A DNA stretch of 64,000 nt from Phytophthora hibernalis (GCA_012656075.1 JAAKBF010000109.1:1-64000), one strand, 5' to 3'; shown: positions 46,195-58,850, counted from the first letter of the stretch. Translations and numbers: made by a program. The notes: generated by a model from the sequence alone, not told the origin.

Positions 46195-47296
46195 TTGAAG
46201 CTGGCGCCCAAGGTTTGGAATGACACGTTGCACCGCAAGCTCACTGACCTTGGCTTCACAAGGATCGAGAAGGATCGAGAGCTGTATGCCCACCAAGTGG
46301 GAGGAGAGATCACCATGCTGGTGACGGTCTACGTAGATGACTTGCTACTGATTGGACCGGCTGAGCTGTGCGCAAGTGTGGCGGCGGCCATGCAGCAGGC
46401 CTTTCAACTGAAGAATCTCGGTGAGGTAAAATATCTACTAGGTATTGAGATTACAATCAACCGTTCAGCTCGGCAAGTGATTTTCTCGCAGACACAATAT
46501 GTGCGGGAGCTGCTGGTTCTGTTTCGCGTGGCAGCGTGCCGTGGAGCAAAGACACCGGAACCTTCAGGCCAGCTGCAAGTTCGCGAACCAGCGGAAGGCA
46601 AAAGACCGCCACCATATCGACAGCTAGTGGGAGCGTTGGGCTACCTAGTGTCGGGCATACGCCCAGATTTGGCACACGCAGTCCGAAACCTTGGCATGTA
46701 TCTGGCTAAATTCGACCACACGCATTTGGAATTGGGGCGGCATGTGCTGTGCTATCTGAAGCACACAGCTGATTTTGGCCTAGTGATGGACATCGGCACA
46801 GGTCGGAAGATCGATTTGAAGTTGTTCACGGATGCGGACTATGCCAACGATCTGGTGGACAGAAAGAGCATCAGTGATTACGTCACAATGATTGACGGCA
46901 ATGTAATCAGTTACGGATCAAGGAAGCAAGTACTGAACGCTCAGAGTACTACTGAATCAGAGTACATTGCGCTGGCTGAGGGCATCAAGGACCTTCAGTG
47001 GATGAGCCAGCTCTGTGATGAGCTCGGCGGGGAGTATGGGACTCTAACGTTGTTTGGCGACAACATGGCGTCGATTACATGACGGGACGGCCAGGCAAGC
47101 ACAGCAGGGTTAAAAACATCTAAAACGGTATCACAAGGCTCGTGATCTGGTCGAAAAGAACCTACTGCGGGTGCAGCACGTGGGCACCAATCACATGGTA
47201 CCCGACGTCATGACTAAAGGTCTAGGACGGCTGATGTTTGAGCGGTTCCGGTCGATGCTCAAGGTACTTCCACTGAAGGACGTGTTAGAGCATTGA
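46195..47296 (+). mobile_element. Copia (Ty1) polyprotein 3' part: RT and RNase H
   Basis: Begins inside the RT domain (YVDDLLLIG at about 46330; LKNLGEVKYLLGIEI), then PYRQLVGALGYLVSGIRPDL and RNase H with LFTDADYANDLVDRKSISDY, ESEYIALAEGIKDLQWM and DNMASI. After two frame changes it ends VGTNHMVPDVMTKGLGRLMF and a stop at about 47296. Gag, protease, integrase and the first part of RT are missing, so the copy is 5'-truncated. Confidence 0.85.
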
Positions 47297-49285
47297 AAGC
47301 TCGCACATGGAGTGCATACGAACCAGTGGGAGTTTCGGTTGCAAGTGAAGGGCACTGGATGTCGGCAAGGTGCTGGATGCCATGGTGGCTCGCACATGGG
47401 CGCTTGAGACCGTGATTGGCTCGCGCAGGGCTGTGTACTCTGGAAGCCTTTAGCCGGGCTCAAGGCATGACAAGCAACAAATGGGAGGCAAGTGTTTGCT
47501 GGTGGAAACAAGCTGACTCATTGATTACCAAAACCGCAGCTAGTTGCGAGCTCTGAGCTCTGCTTGACATGTTGAAGTTGAAGTGAAGATCAGTATTGCG
47601 GCTTTCTACTGCGATGGTGCTTGGGCACATCTGCGCAAAGGTAAAGTGGGAGTGAAGAGCTCCAAGTTCCCATCGCTGTTGGAATCTTGTAGAGAGTGCC
47701 AGCTCCCAGGTCGCTCCTGGAGCTGTGCTGCTCTCAAGCAGCAACCAAGTTGCTGGCTGTCGAGCAGACGAGACAGCTTGGCAGGCTGAGTCGTCAGCTA
47801 GTAGCTGGTAGATATAGTTCATCCAAGTTTGGGTTGAGCACTGGGGAACTGTGAAGCTGTCTCACTTTCGGTTTTACCGAGACAAGCTCCAGTCTTCCAG
47901 TGCAAGTCCCAACGAACGTACTATCTTCGTTCTATTCCTAATGCAAGGTAGCGGGCCTACAAAGCGTTCCCGCTATGCCGATGCATCGGCGGGAAGGCAC
48001 TGATTAGATCACCATTGCGATGTATGCCCATCAGCACCATTGGCTTGCTTCAGGCGTAATTTAAAAATAAGTTCGCTTGGTGTGATACTGCACACACGGG
48101 AGTTGTGGGGACACTCGTCGCGTGTTCCCGTCACACGTAATTCGTGGAGCACAAAATACACAAGTCTCGTCGTTTCTGTTGAATTGAACGACGTGGTTTC
48201 AGGAGGACAACCCTCCCACGGCGCCCTGCCGCCGTCAGCGTTGTGCGTACACATGTAATAAAAGAATAACTACTACGTAGTAGAATTTAGACTCGTAGAC
48301 AGCAATGGGGATGGTATGGCACTGACATCAACATCAGGTGCCTTTGTCTGTACTGGAGCAGTGGAAGCAATCTCTCGTGTTCAACGAACTGCACACTATC
48401 TTCCCTTGTTTTCATTTCTCCTACATACATGCATAAGACACACATTTATTCGTTCTAACGCTTCTTTTCCCATTATAGGGACGTGAGCTTGCCATCGAAT
48501 GCGCGAACAAGGACGCTAATACCGTATCAACAGTGCCGATTTTCCACCTTTGCCTTCATCCCATTTGTGCATAATGCATGCATTAACTGCGCGCGACACA
48601 CATCCATGTCTTTTCTTACATGCGCAGCTGACCTGCCTCGCCTTTGGAGCCACACAACAGCCCCCTCCCCTGCGCTCATTAACCCACGGCATCCCAGACA
48701 GCACTTCGGTTCAGCGAAAGGAACAGCCTATCGAGGCGACGTGATGCATCGTTAGTGGTTAAACCACATACAGAAGCTCATCAAACGTACCGCGCGAGCA
48801 CCGCCTTGTTCTGATAGCGCACTTTTCGAAATGAAAGGCTCAGCGCGAATTTATCTTGAATTTTATTTACTTACATATCCTCGCAAGTTTTCATTGTAAT
48901 TTATCATATCAATGGTGCTGATGGGTACCATTGTCTATGGTGATATAAGCACTGCCCGGCAGGAAAGGTTTGTGATGATCTGATTAGTATGTCATTCAAC
49001 ACTCGTGGTACATCTGTGCTGTCATAACTGTGCGTGCTTTTGCTTTTGTGCAGTCCTTCGAGCGCAAGCTTCTTGGGAAAAGCCTGGCGCGGCTGGTGTC
49101 GAGGGTAGCTGCAGCTGCGACAGTGCCGCCGATATCGAAGGTGGACGTGTAGCCGCTACTGCCGTCGTTGGTGGTGGAGCCAGTTCCAACCCGATCGAGC
49201 TCACCACAACTGCTCATGATCTCGAGGCCACCACCACCAACCACAACCACCAATCGCAACACCTCACAAGTCCAACGACCGCAAC
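47297..49285. other. Downstream of the Copia fragment, possible LTR; otherwise no gene
   Basis: The first 700 bp (to about 48000) are where a 3' LTR would lie. Without a second copy its edges cannot be drawn. From 48.0 to 49.28 kb I find only short frames. Confidence 0.3.
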
Positions 49286-49500
49286 ATGGCCGCCGAGCAG
49301 GAGTGCGCCTTGCTCAACCAGACCGTGGACGACACACTAGGTGCCTTAAACTGCTCAATATTCGAGTGTTGCCACAGCAACCACCTCATCAACCCGGCGT
49401 CGGACCTGAACTACGTGGCTCACCAGATCCACAAGATCTCGCAGCCGTACGAGTCCGAGGTCATCCCCGCTTCTCACCTTTCTCCTTTTCGTTATTGCTG
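49286..49500 (+). CDS. Small ORF, 71 aa, partner of an inverted copy
   Basis: ATG at 49286; MAAEQECALLNQTVDDTLG then NPASDLNYVAHQIHKISQPY. I do not recognise the family. A similar segment (HQIHKRSQPSKREV) lies inverted at 49500-49720, so this is one exon or fragment of a gene that also exists, more completely, on the other strand. Confidence 0.35.
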
Positions 49501-49720
49501 ACGACGGTGTCGACCGCGCCCTTGACGCCATCGGAGCTGCCGTTCTTCTGGTCGTAGTTGCGAGTCGTGGTCTTCAAGATGTCTAGGGCCTTGGCTTTGG
49601 CGCCCATCATGTTGCGGGCAGAGTTGACCTCGCGCTTGGACGGCTGCGAACGCTTGTGGATCTGGTGGCCACATGCTTCAGGTCCGACGCCGTGTCATTC
49701 ACTCCGCCTGTAGGACTTTA
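49500..49720 (-). pseudogene. Inverted paralogous fragment of the 49286 ORF
   Basis: Minus strand reads ASDLKHVA (one base lost), HQIHKRSQPSKREVNSARN, MMGAKAKALDILKTTTRNY, DQKNGSSDGVKGAVDTVVSN. About 68 bp (49626-49692) are the inverted counterpart of 49395-49462. The well-conserved, charged helical look suggests a real eukaryotic protein family unknown to me. It has no start codon. Confidence 0.4.
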
Positions 49721-50427
49721 TCGCATCAACTCAAGGTTATTATTACCTTAACTGTGTTGCGTTTGCAGGCTAGAAACGCCACAAAGATCGCTGGGGTGAA
49801 CTCATTCAGATTAAGCTTGTCGTCTTCGTAAAAATCATCTTGTGTCGTCGCGGATTGCCTTCACTTCCGCTGCAGCGTTTAGTGATCTTCCATCAGCCAT
49901 GTTAGCACGAGACGTATTTATTCAGGTGATTTTGGCCAATCGGGTGGGCAGTTATCGTCGGCTCCTGCCACTTACAACTTCTCGGGGCGATTCGATTCCT
50001 GCCCGTTCCATAGAAAAGTTCAGTGACTGCAGTAGTCGCAGACTGGAGAGGAATACGCTGATTCCGGAAATCATAAGCGAATTCGCCGACGTTTTCATGG
50101 AATTCACCGTATTCCATGGGCAAGGCCAAGGGAATTGTGTTTCCACATGAAATTTGAACTTCCGGTATACCGGTACATATCGGTATGAGCCAGCGCTCGG
50201 CCCCTGCAGCCACACGTTTGACACTCCCGCGCTCTCCCTCATTCTCACTTCAGAGTCAGAAGACACCAAGACCAAGAAAGAAGGGGTTCTAAGCCAACAA
50301 CCAACAATGATCACCCGTGGAGCACCCGAGCCGACCAGCGCGCCTTCGACGCCTACGTCGCCTTCATTCCGGCCCTAGCGACCCCAACGTATAGCGAGAC
50401 TCCACCAGAAGCCCTGACGTCGTCGAC
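49721..50427. other. Stretch upstream of the DIRS-like element
   Basis: Only unsupported short frames. One TACCGGTA at 50168. Confidence 0.3.
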
Positions 50428-53400
50428 GTGACCGGCACTGAAGACCCGTGGTCGGCGACCTCCCCCAGCAGACGTCCGACCCTTCGCCGCTCCGCGCGAG
50501 CAAGCGTTCCCCGCTGCCTCGACGAAGGCTGCAAGCAACAGCGCCGCTGTCGATGTCCGCAAGGCAAAGAAGAAGCCCGCGAAGCGTGCCTCTGTGACCG
50601 GAGGATCGAACACGAAAAGACCCTTCGCATGGCGGACCTGGGCTCGGACTCGGAGGAGAAACGAGCTCCGCCGACTGCGAAGAAGGCGAGGAAGTCCATT
50701 GATGTGACGACGGAGGCCAAGAGCGTACCGACGACCCGGGGTGACCAAGGCTTCAACTTGGGCACGTTCATGGCTTTGTTCGAACCGGGTGCTGGAAGGC
50801 CTGAACCTCTGGCTCCTGCTGTGGCCGAACCTGAGAGCAGCCCCGTGATCCCCAGCAGTCATGTGGCGCAGCCAATCCCTGGCTTTGCAGAGCCCACAAC
50901 TGCCGCGTTGGCCGAGCTCAAGCCTTGAGGAACGAAGTGCTTCATCTCCGCGGCCTGGTGGCACGTCCTGTCCATCACGCGGACTCGGTAGCCCCGGTAG
51001 GTTTGACTAGTCCAAACGCGAAGGGAGAACTGCCATCAAATAATCTCTGTTCCCTGATAAGGTCAAGTTTTCCCGAAGGTTCCAACAAGACAAAAGGGGA
51101 CCTCAAGCTCACCTGTTGGATGCAAGCCGTATGTTCCGCGCGTTTGGGACGGACAGAAGCCTGTATCTGCAATATCGTTTGTGTTGGCTATGCGGGAGCT
51201 GGAGCGTCAAGTTCAAGACAAGCCCAGCAGTTCGGATGGTAGTCTTCAGCGGAAGACTCGGGTCACGTGGCCTAACTACCATGCAGTTCAAAGCGTCTAG
51301 TGAGATGGCGAACCTCGAGGACGGCTCAAACAACCTGAATTTCGCAAGCGACTTCAGTCCAACGGCCCAGTTGCCGCCGGCAAGTCTCAGCTGCGCGTCC
51401 TAAGAGGAGATCCTTGACGCGCTCGATGGGCTGCACATTCTGGGTCAAGAAGTGTGGTACGACCACATGCGAAAACTGACGTCCCAGCTGAGGACGTTCG
51501 TCGGCAAGAACATGTCTGCGGACCCTGGGAACACTCCATCGCGTGTTCGACTGACGCTCCTTTACGTGAACAAGTTCATCGGGTCGGTACTGGGGCACCA
51601 CCAAGTCGACGAGCATCAGTGGTAGCATGGGTTCTGTGGGGCCCTTCGCTGCATCGGCTATCAGTCGGTGGCCTGAATAATGGATCTCGTAGGCGTCCTC
51701 TCCCAGAATGCTGCCGTCCAGAGCAATCTCCCTCCATTGCAAGGACGCCGTGATCATGGTGGCAGGCCGGCTATTCCAGAGTCGATTCGCCGTCTTATCC
51801 CGAAGAACCGACACGGCCAAGAACCATGTCTCCTTCACACCGCCGGGTGGCACTGCTTGAAACGTCGCGGGAGCGCGCAAATTTCAATTGGTTGGCACAT
51901 ATACCAATCGAAATGCGCCTCCGTCCACGCAATCACCACCTCCCCAGCTTCGGCTGGCGGACGCATCCGCGGTACGCAACGACGCCCTGACTATACAGTC
52001 CAGATCGATTATACACTCCCCGTCGACTATACGGTCCCTTTTGGTTATACAGCCTGATTCGAGCATACACTCAGCCACCGCCTCACGGCAACCTTTGGCT
52101 ATACAGCCCGGTTCGAGCATACACTCAGCCTCCGCCTCACGGCAACCTTTGGTTATACAGCCCGGTTCGAGCATACACTCAGCCACCGCCTCACGGTAAC
52201 CTTTGCCTATACAGCGCGGTTCGAGCATACAATCAACCGCGGATACAGAGCCCATGTCAAGCGAGGCTGCCATGAAGACAGCCTTGCTCTCAAAGACTGC
52301 GACACCGGTAACGACACCTGTTAATGCTGCCATGAGAAGCTCGTCCGCCAGACCAAACTGCAAACCGGGCCAGCGTACAAGTACACACAGATTCGGATGT
52401 AACTCCCTGGCGTCTTCAAAGATCCTCCGGTCGGTCGTGAGTCATCGAATTGCCGCAAGAATGTCCGAGAATGCGGACAAGCGGCTAGACCTGTTACAGC
52501 AGACTCGTTCGGCGGGGCTTTCCAAGGCTATGTCAGCGCTGTGAGTGAAGCTACCTTGAATGCTTTCCCGTCTTCTCGCGATACTGCTGCTGGTACCGAG
52601 TTCTTACTGAATACACCTCTACAGACTGCACTATCTGAATTCGCAAGACGTTCTCGGGCCTTGCTACCAGATTTTGTGGAGCTAATTCGAAGACAAACCG
52701 TAGATGACTATCGCCCGAACAAGAACCTGATTCCAGCCGTACTCAACGAGCTATGTGCCGGCTACAAGCATCTGAGTGAACTGCAAGACATTGTTCGGGC
52801 TGGTGTTGAAGTCACCCTGAAGGATGTCCCTCCCCGGCAGATGCAGCGTCCCTCAAACCACGGCTCTGCTCAAGAACGAGTCATGATCTTCGCAAAAACA
52901 TCCGCAAGGAGCAAGATGCATGACGCTGCTTAGTCCTGGATATGGATCTCCTGGAGCAATGGCCAGAGATGATCATCAGTCCGTTTGGAGTGGTTGACAA
53001 GGGTGGTGAAGATGCTACTGCCTCCGGATGCACGATCCACGATCCCTCGTTTCCAGAAGGATCATCCATAAATCGCTTCACTGGTCAGGACAGTATAACA
53101 AGACCGGACTATAGTCACTGCGACGCCGTGGCGGTCGACATCCTCAAGGTGAAGCACGATCGACCCGTCGCCGAAGTCAAGGTGATGGCTGGTGATGTCG
53201 CATCAGCTGTCCGCAACATCATCATTCACTGCAAATGCTTGCTGGCCTAATCAAGGAGGAGAATATACTGGTTATCGAGCTCGCTGCGCCCTTCGGATGG
53301 ACAGGCTCTCCGGGCTTCTATGAGATCGTCGGTGGCGCTATTTCATGTCCACCGCTCCCATACGAACGGTATCTGACCTAACGGATTCTTCAACTACCAC

Positions 53401-54860
53401 ATCAACGTCACAGCTGACATTGGGTCATCTTGTAACGAAGTTGATCGCTCTCTACGAATCGCAATGACAGCTGTTCTGGGCGCCGATGCTATCAACACCA
53501 AGAAGTTCTGGAACTGGAGTACGAGACAACGAGTATGGGCGTCCAGTTCGACACGGTGGCTGAGACAGTCTCCATGCCGACAGCAAAAATCGACAAATGC
53601 CGCCGTATCTTCGCCACCGCGCACAATGCTAGCGCATTCACGCGCAAGACATACCGGTCATTGATGGGAAGTCAATTACACGTGGCTACCTGTATCCGCG
53701 CTGCTCGCCCTTTTTTCAACGATTACGAATCAACTCAACCGATTCCAGCGCGTAACTGTCACGGCTGATATGAAGGCGGACCTGCTGTGGTGGTGGATGG
53801 TGCTACATACGCCCCACCTAAATGACGTATCACTAACACACTACCCGCTCCGGACGTCGTGATCGAGATGGACACCTCTGATTTTGGACTCTGCGCCTTA
53901 GACGCCCCCGCAAAACAAGCGTTGACAGTTTTCCTCCAAAGAACGGACTCTCATTTCGGAGTTCAAGAACGGTGACGTCAATGGGTTTGGCATCAACTTT
54001 CGCAAGCTACTGTCGTGTGCGTTTGAGGTCTATTCATGGGGTGCACGCTGGGCCGCAGACGCTTCAAGTGGCAGCCGACCTTACCATGTTCACTCTCGTA
54101 TTGACAACATGTCGGCTGTTGCCTGACAAAACATACTCGCGTCCCGAAACCCCATCGCCCAAGTGATCATCCGTTTTCTCAGCTCGTGGGAAACTCAGCT
54201 CCGGTTCTCTGTATCGCATGTACAATATTCGCGCCGACGCCGGCTCCCGTATCTCAGATATCTCGTATTTTGTCCAGCTATTTGCGTCGCTAACACCGGA
54301 CTGGCTGCAGGTTGTCCCGACGGGGATATTCAAGGCCTGACCGAGCTCTGGCAGCGTATCTCCGCGCGCACTCCGTTGTCGACTCCACATTTGACCAGAA
54401 CAACCGAGCCATGAACGAGTGAGCGATATGGGCATCAAGACGGCCTGGCGGACTGGTGTATCGATCGACGATCAAGTGCAACATATCTCGGACTTCATTA
54501 TACATGGCTTTCAATTCGGTTTTGGGTCGGGAGGTCCGATCCGCAGTGATTCGATCATGGCAGTCCTACAAGATGTTCGGCCCTTTCTTCGCTGTATCTG
54601 GCATCGATTTTCCAATTGCACACCCGCACATCCGCATGCTGCTCAAAGGGGTCAGCCGACTCGACAGTCCGGAGCACCTCAAAGCGCCCGTGTCACTGGA
54701 TCTACTGGAAGCCTGCTTTCACAGTATAATATTCATCGACCCATTTGAGCAAGCCTTATGGGGGTTCTGTGCTTGGCATTCTTTTCCTGATGAGACGCTC
54801 GGAGATTGTGGCGATCAGCAGTCGCACCTTCAAATGGTTCACAGTGTGCGCCCAAGACAT
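50428..54860 (+). mobile_element. DIRS-like tyrosine-recombinase retroelement 1 (gag, RT, RNase H, partial YR)
   Basis: Gag-like ORF pieces at 50428-51890 (Ala/Lys/Arg-rich, then ILDALDGLHILGQEVWYDHM, NTPSRVRLTLLYVNKFIGS, RRLIPKNRHGQEPC). A second ORF follows (52541-52930), then RT at 52942-53760 (SPFGVVDKGG, TIHDPSFPEGSSIN, VMAGDVASAVRN, APFGWTGSPGF, LRIAMTAVLGADAINTKKF). RNase H lies at 53850-54420 (VIEMDTSDFGLCALD, then NMSAV) and the start of the recombinase at 54520-54860 (MFGPFFAVSGIDF, then FLMRRSEIVAIS). The catalytic R-H-R-Y part is absent because the element stops in the inverted repeat at 54766-55020. Many frame changes; not autonomous as it stands. Confidence 0.75.
52046..52240. 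repeat. 54-bp tandem repeat (18 residues) in the retroelement
   Basis: Units 52046-52099, 52100-52153, 52154-52207 and a partial fourth. Each encodes a variant of LVIQPGSSIHSATASRQP on the plus strand. In frame in the reading I tested, so it may be a variable linker of the gag-type protein. Confidence 0.75.
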
Positions 54861-55020
54861 CGTGGATCGTGGATGTCTTGGGCGCACACTGTGAACCATT
54901 TGAAGGTTATCATCGTGGATCGTGGATGTCTTGGGCGCACACTGTGAACCATTTGAAGGTGCGACTGCTGATCGCCACAATCTCCGAGCGTCTCATGAGA
55001 AAAAGAATGCCAAGCACAGA
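54766..55020. repeat. Large inverted repeat at the junction of DIRS-like 1 and Copia 2
   Basis: 95-nt arms (54766-54860, 54926-55020) with two mismatches. The 35 bp next to the centre occur a third time (54873-54907). The linker CGTGGATCGTGG is present twice. The left arm is recombinase coding sequence (LMRRSEIVAIS); the right arm is its reverse copy and abuts the Copia RT. Confidence 0.85.
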
Positions 55021-55024
55021 AGCA

Positions 55025-58000
55025 TCCTTCATTTTGATAGTTTGGCTTTTAGCCTGTTGACTAGGCTAATGTCACGCGACATTATTGTTAGATCGTCAAC
55101 CTATACCACGACTATGAGCCATTCTTCTCCCACTTTTTGCACGTAGATACAAAATTCTGTATGACATCGTTCAAAACCCACTGACATCAAAAACATATGG
55201 AGTACTCGTTACCAGAATCGTGGGGCTTGTTTAAGGCCGTAGATGCTTATCAGAAGTTCACAGACCAGATGTTCTTGGCCTCGCTTTCTAAAACCTTGAT
55301 TTTGGCTCATGTAAAGCCTTTGTTGTCCTTCCATGGTTCCATTTAGGAACGCTGTATGGACATCCATTTGATGGATATGACAGTCCAATATGGTCCCGAT
55401 TGCTAATACTAAACGTAGCGACTCGAATCGTGCCACTGGTGCGTATACATCATCACAGTCAATCCCAAATTCTTGGTGGTTACCTTGCGCAACGAGCCGT
55501 GCTTTGAATCGCTCGACCTTACCGTCGGCGTTATTTTGTACTACCAGTACCCAATGGCTTGGCAAAGCTTTTCTTCCCGGTGGCAGAGGAACAAGCCTCC
55601 ATGTTCTATTTTAAATCAAGGAGTCGTACTCTAATTCTAGAGCCTGTTTCCATTTCTCACTATGAGGTCCACTCAAAGCTTCTTTAAGTGTTCGTGGAGT
55701 AGGCGCTTTGTGCTCCAGTATATCTATTGCAATGTTCTTATCTAGAATTCCCTGGTAACACTGATAATCCAGATATTCATTTGGTTTTTCGTTTCACGAC
55801 GTGGAAGTGGTTCAGGGTGAGATTGTGCCTCCACGAGTCCCGCACGTCGGCGTTTACGGTTACCCCTTGCTACTGTAGTAGGTTCTGTAGAAGGTGCGTC
55901 AGCTCTGACTGCTTCAGTAGTCTGACTAGCAGGTGATTCAACTCCCACTGCTTCAATTATCCCATCGGCAGTTGATTTCGCTCTTTTGCTGCGGATGTCT
56001 CTCCTGCGGCAAATTCAGTTATGAGATCAGGCTCATTGTTTCCAAAAGCCCGCTGAACCAGATTGGGTTTATTGGTGGTGTCAAACAGCACATCTCTTGA
56101 GATGATGTGTCTGTTATTATAGACATCCAATAGTCTGTAACCTTTCGTATCTTCTGCTATACCGAGAAACCGACATTAAATGGCTCTAGCTGATAGTTTC
56201 TTGTCCTTTCTAAGAGTTTGTGGAACATGTGCAAATCACACTGATCCCCAAATCGGCAGTTTACTCACGTTTGGAGGTGACCCATATACCTTTTCGTATG
56301 GTGTCTTGTTTCCTAAACGGCTCATAGGTGTACGATTCTGTACGTAGGTCATGTACATGAGAGCTTCAGGCCACCATCTGTGTGCCATATCAGCGTCTTT
56401 TAACGCACATCGAAATCTGTCAAGTTTGCTCTGATGGTCTCGTTCTGCAGCTCCATCTTCTTCCGGACTGTATGTATTAAATGTCTGAAAGACAATACCT
56501 TTTCCTTTACAGAAGTTTTTGAATGCTGCATTGACAAATTCAGGGCCTCCATCGGACCGAATTTTTCGAATTGTGAACTTTTCATCATGTTCCAACTGTA
56601 GAAGCAACTCTTTGACTTTCTCAAACACCTCCTTTTTGTTGCGTAGAACATATGCCCACCGCCACGTTGTGTTGTCATCAATAATACTGAGGAAGTACTG
56701 AATCGTACCAACAGTCCGATATACTCCCATAGATTTCATGGGTCCATTTGTGTCCATGCGAATGGTACTGATGGACTGTGTATCTCTTGCCCCATTAATA
56801 TTACGATAAGACATTCTCCGTTTCTTCATTTCTGCACAAGTCGTGCAAACGAACGGTACCTTTCGTAATTCAGATGCTGGTAGCATGGGCATTCCAGCTA
56901 CTATTCTTCGACTCTGCATTGCAATTATTTTGTCTTTTTGAGATGGCCAAGTTTACGTGCCACTCCTGCAATGTGCTCTTAAGTTTTCCAACTCTTCGTG
57001 GTACTAGTGGTTTACAGGGCTGTGATTTGACCGCCTTGCATAATACTTGTCGCTCTTTGACAGTTTTGTGTTGTACATAGTATGCTCCATTATAGCTCTA
57101 GCCACAAATCCTAACTCGTTGTCCCAGAAGACAAATTTGAAGTCACCCGTTTGTGATCCAATTATCTCATACCCACTTCTCTGTAGCCAATATTCACTAA
57201 GAATATTTGACGTTGAGTTAGGTACAAATGCAATATTCTCAAAAGGAAACGGTCGAATTCCTTTCGGACCTTGTAAATACAATTTCACTGTGTCAATGTG
57301 TGTATTTGAATGCTTAGACCCTTGTCCAAACATAAACATGTATCCTGTGTCGGGCCCCATCTCGACGAATGTCGACGTTTCGCCGGTTAGACCGAATCCG
57401 CAGCCTGAATCCAGCACCCACGAGTTATTGTTTACACATGTTCCCTCATCAAGCAAACAAGGATTCAACGACTGTACCTTTTCATCCAGACGCATCTTCT
57501 GAAGACCGATTTCGCCAGCAATCGACTGTTTGCCCGATTACATGGGCGATCCATCAGCTTCCGATTCATTGACACGTCCATCGTTGACGCTAATGTCGAG
57601 CACTTACGATAGGATCATCCGTCTCTTCCGCGTCGAAGAAAGTCATGTCGCGCCCAGACGTTGGAGGGAACTGCATTCCACTAGGTAGGCTGATCGAAGT
57701 AGTTGGACTCTCAACTTCCGTCGATTTCTCAGCGCTGCACGCATCAACTGACACCTCCTTGGGCAGACAGGCCTTGGGCAGACAGTCCTCTGTTGACATG
57801 AGCTTTCGCTTGGAACTCGCTTTGCGCTTTCCCTTACCCGTCATCTTCGGTGACCGTTCTGGGTCACGTCGCGCTTTCTTGACTGCACGAGGGTACGTCC
57901 AGATGTCGCACCGGAAGACTTTCAGCTCAATGTCCTGTTTGCGCTTTTCACATTGGTGCTTGAGGTGGGGCCCACCGCTAATATTGTTGTGGGCTCCAGC

Positions 58001-58850
58001 GCAATAGAAGCACGACATGGCAGGATTTATATTCTCCACGATGTCTGCCTGGGATGTGGCCTTCCTCTTCCCAAGGTCCGATCCCATGGGCTTTGCAGCC
58101 TTGAGCGTCTTGGTGTCAACATGGTTCACAGATGCCATGCGCGACAAGACCTTGATTTGCACCTTGCTCTTGTTCCCAAAGATTGCGCAGAGTTTGGATT
58201 CAACTTTTTCCAACGTAAACTCCTCCGGCGTAAACACCATCGCAGATCCCCAAAAGTGTCCCGGAAGATTCGACAGCACTTTGATCAGCATCATCTGTTG
58301 CGAGATCAGGTCAATTTTTAACGCCTCGGCGCTGTTCCTGTTTACCTGATCACTCGCGGCTTTAAGTTGCCGAAACAGGTGAGTGATGCTCTTGAAATCA
58401 GAAGCAACGATCATCGAATTTTCTCACTAGCTCCGCAACTCCTGACGCGGTGTTGAGTCCATACTGTTTCTCAATCGCCCTCCATATCTTGTGCACCGGC
58501 TTCTGCAGCAACTTTTCGTCCGCATAGCCCGATGGGAGGGTTAGGTTGAAGAGATCCTTAATATGCGACGACTGCTGGTTGACAAAAGAAACTTGCAGCC
58601 CATAGTTCGCCTTCTCGTCGGCTGACGCGTCTGGTCCTGGTTCCTCTAGGACTGGCACTTATATAAGCGCATCCTCATAGAGTGCGTTTGGAGCGCGACG
58701 CTTCGCTTGTAACTCGTTCACGACTGGCGCATCGCCCAATGCGATCAGATGGGCCTGAAACTTGTCCTTGTATGCGGCGAACAAATTCTTGTTCCCGTGA
58801 AAAGACAGCTTGTCGACCACGCTCTCACTCGATTTGTTTTTGCAAAACAA
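55025..58850 (-). mobile_element. Copia retrotransposon 2: gag, protease, integrase, partial RT
   Basis: From 58850 down: gag (NKSSESVVDKLSFHGN, ELVRKFDD, LSNLPGHFWGSAMVF) with a zinc knuckle-like CFYCAGAH...CEKRK, protease WVLDSGCGFGLTG near 57400, and the integrase core at 56919-56236 (RMDTNGPMKSMGVYRTVG, IRSDGGPEFVNAAFKNFC, YSPEEDGAAERDHQ; Asp-Asp-Glu visible). RT begins VERFKARLVAQGNHQEFG and YGLKQAPRFW and continues to VDDLTIMSRD at about 55090, where the Tyr of YVDD is replaced by a stop. It is cut off at 55025 by the inverted DIRS segment; RNase H and 3' LTR are missing. Confidence 0.85.

Noticed and set aside
51326..51880. 184-aa minus-strand frame
   Set aside because: The plus strand carries recognisable gag-type sequence of DIRS-like element 1; the minus frame is its shadow.
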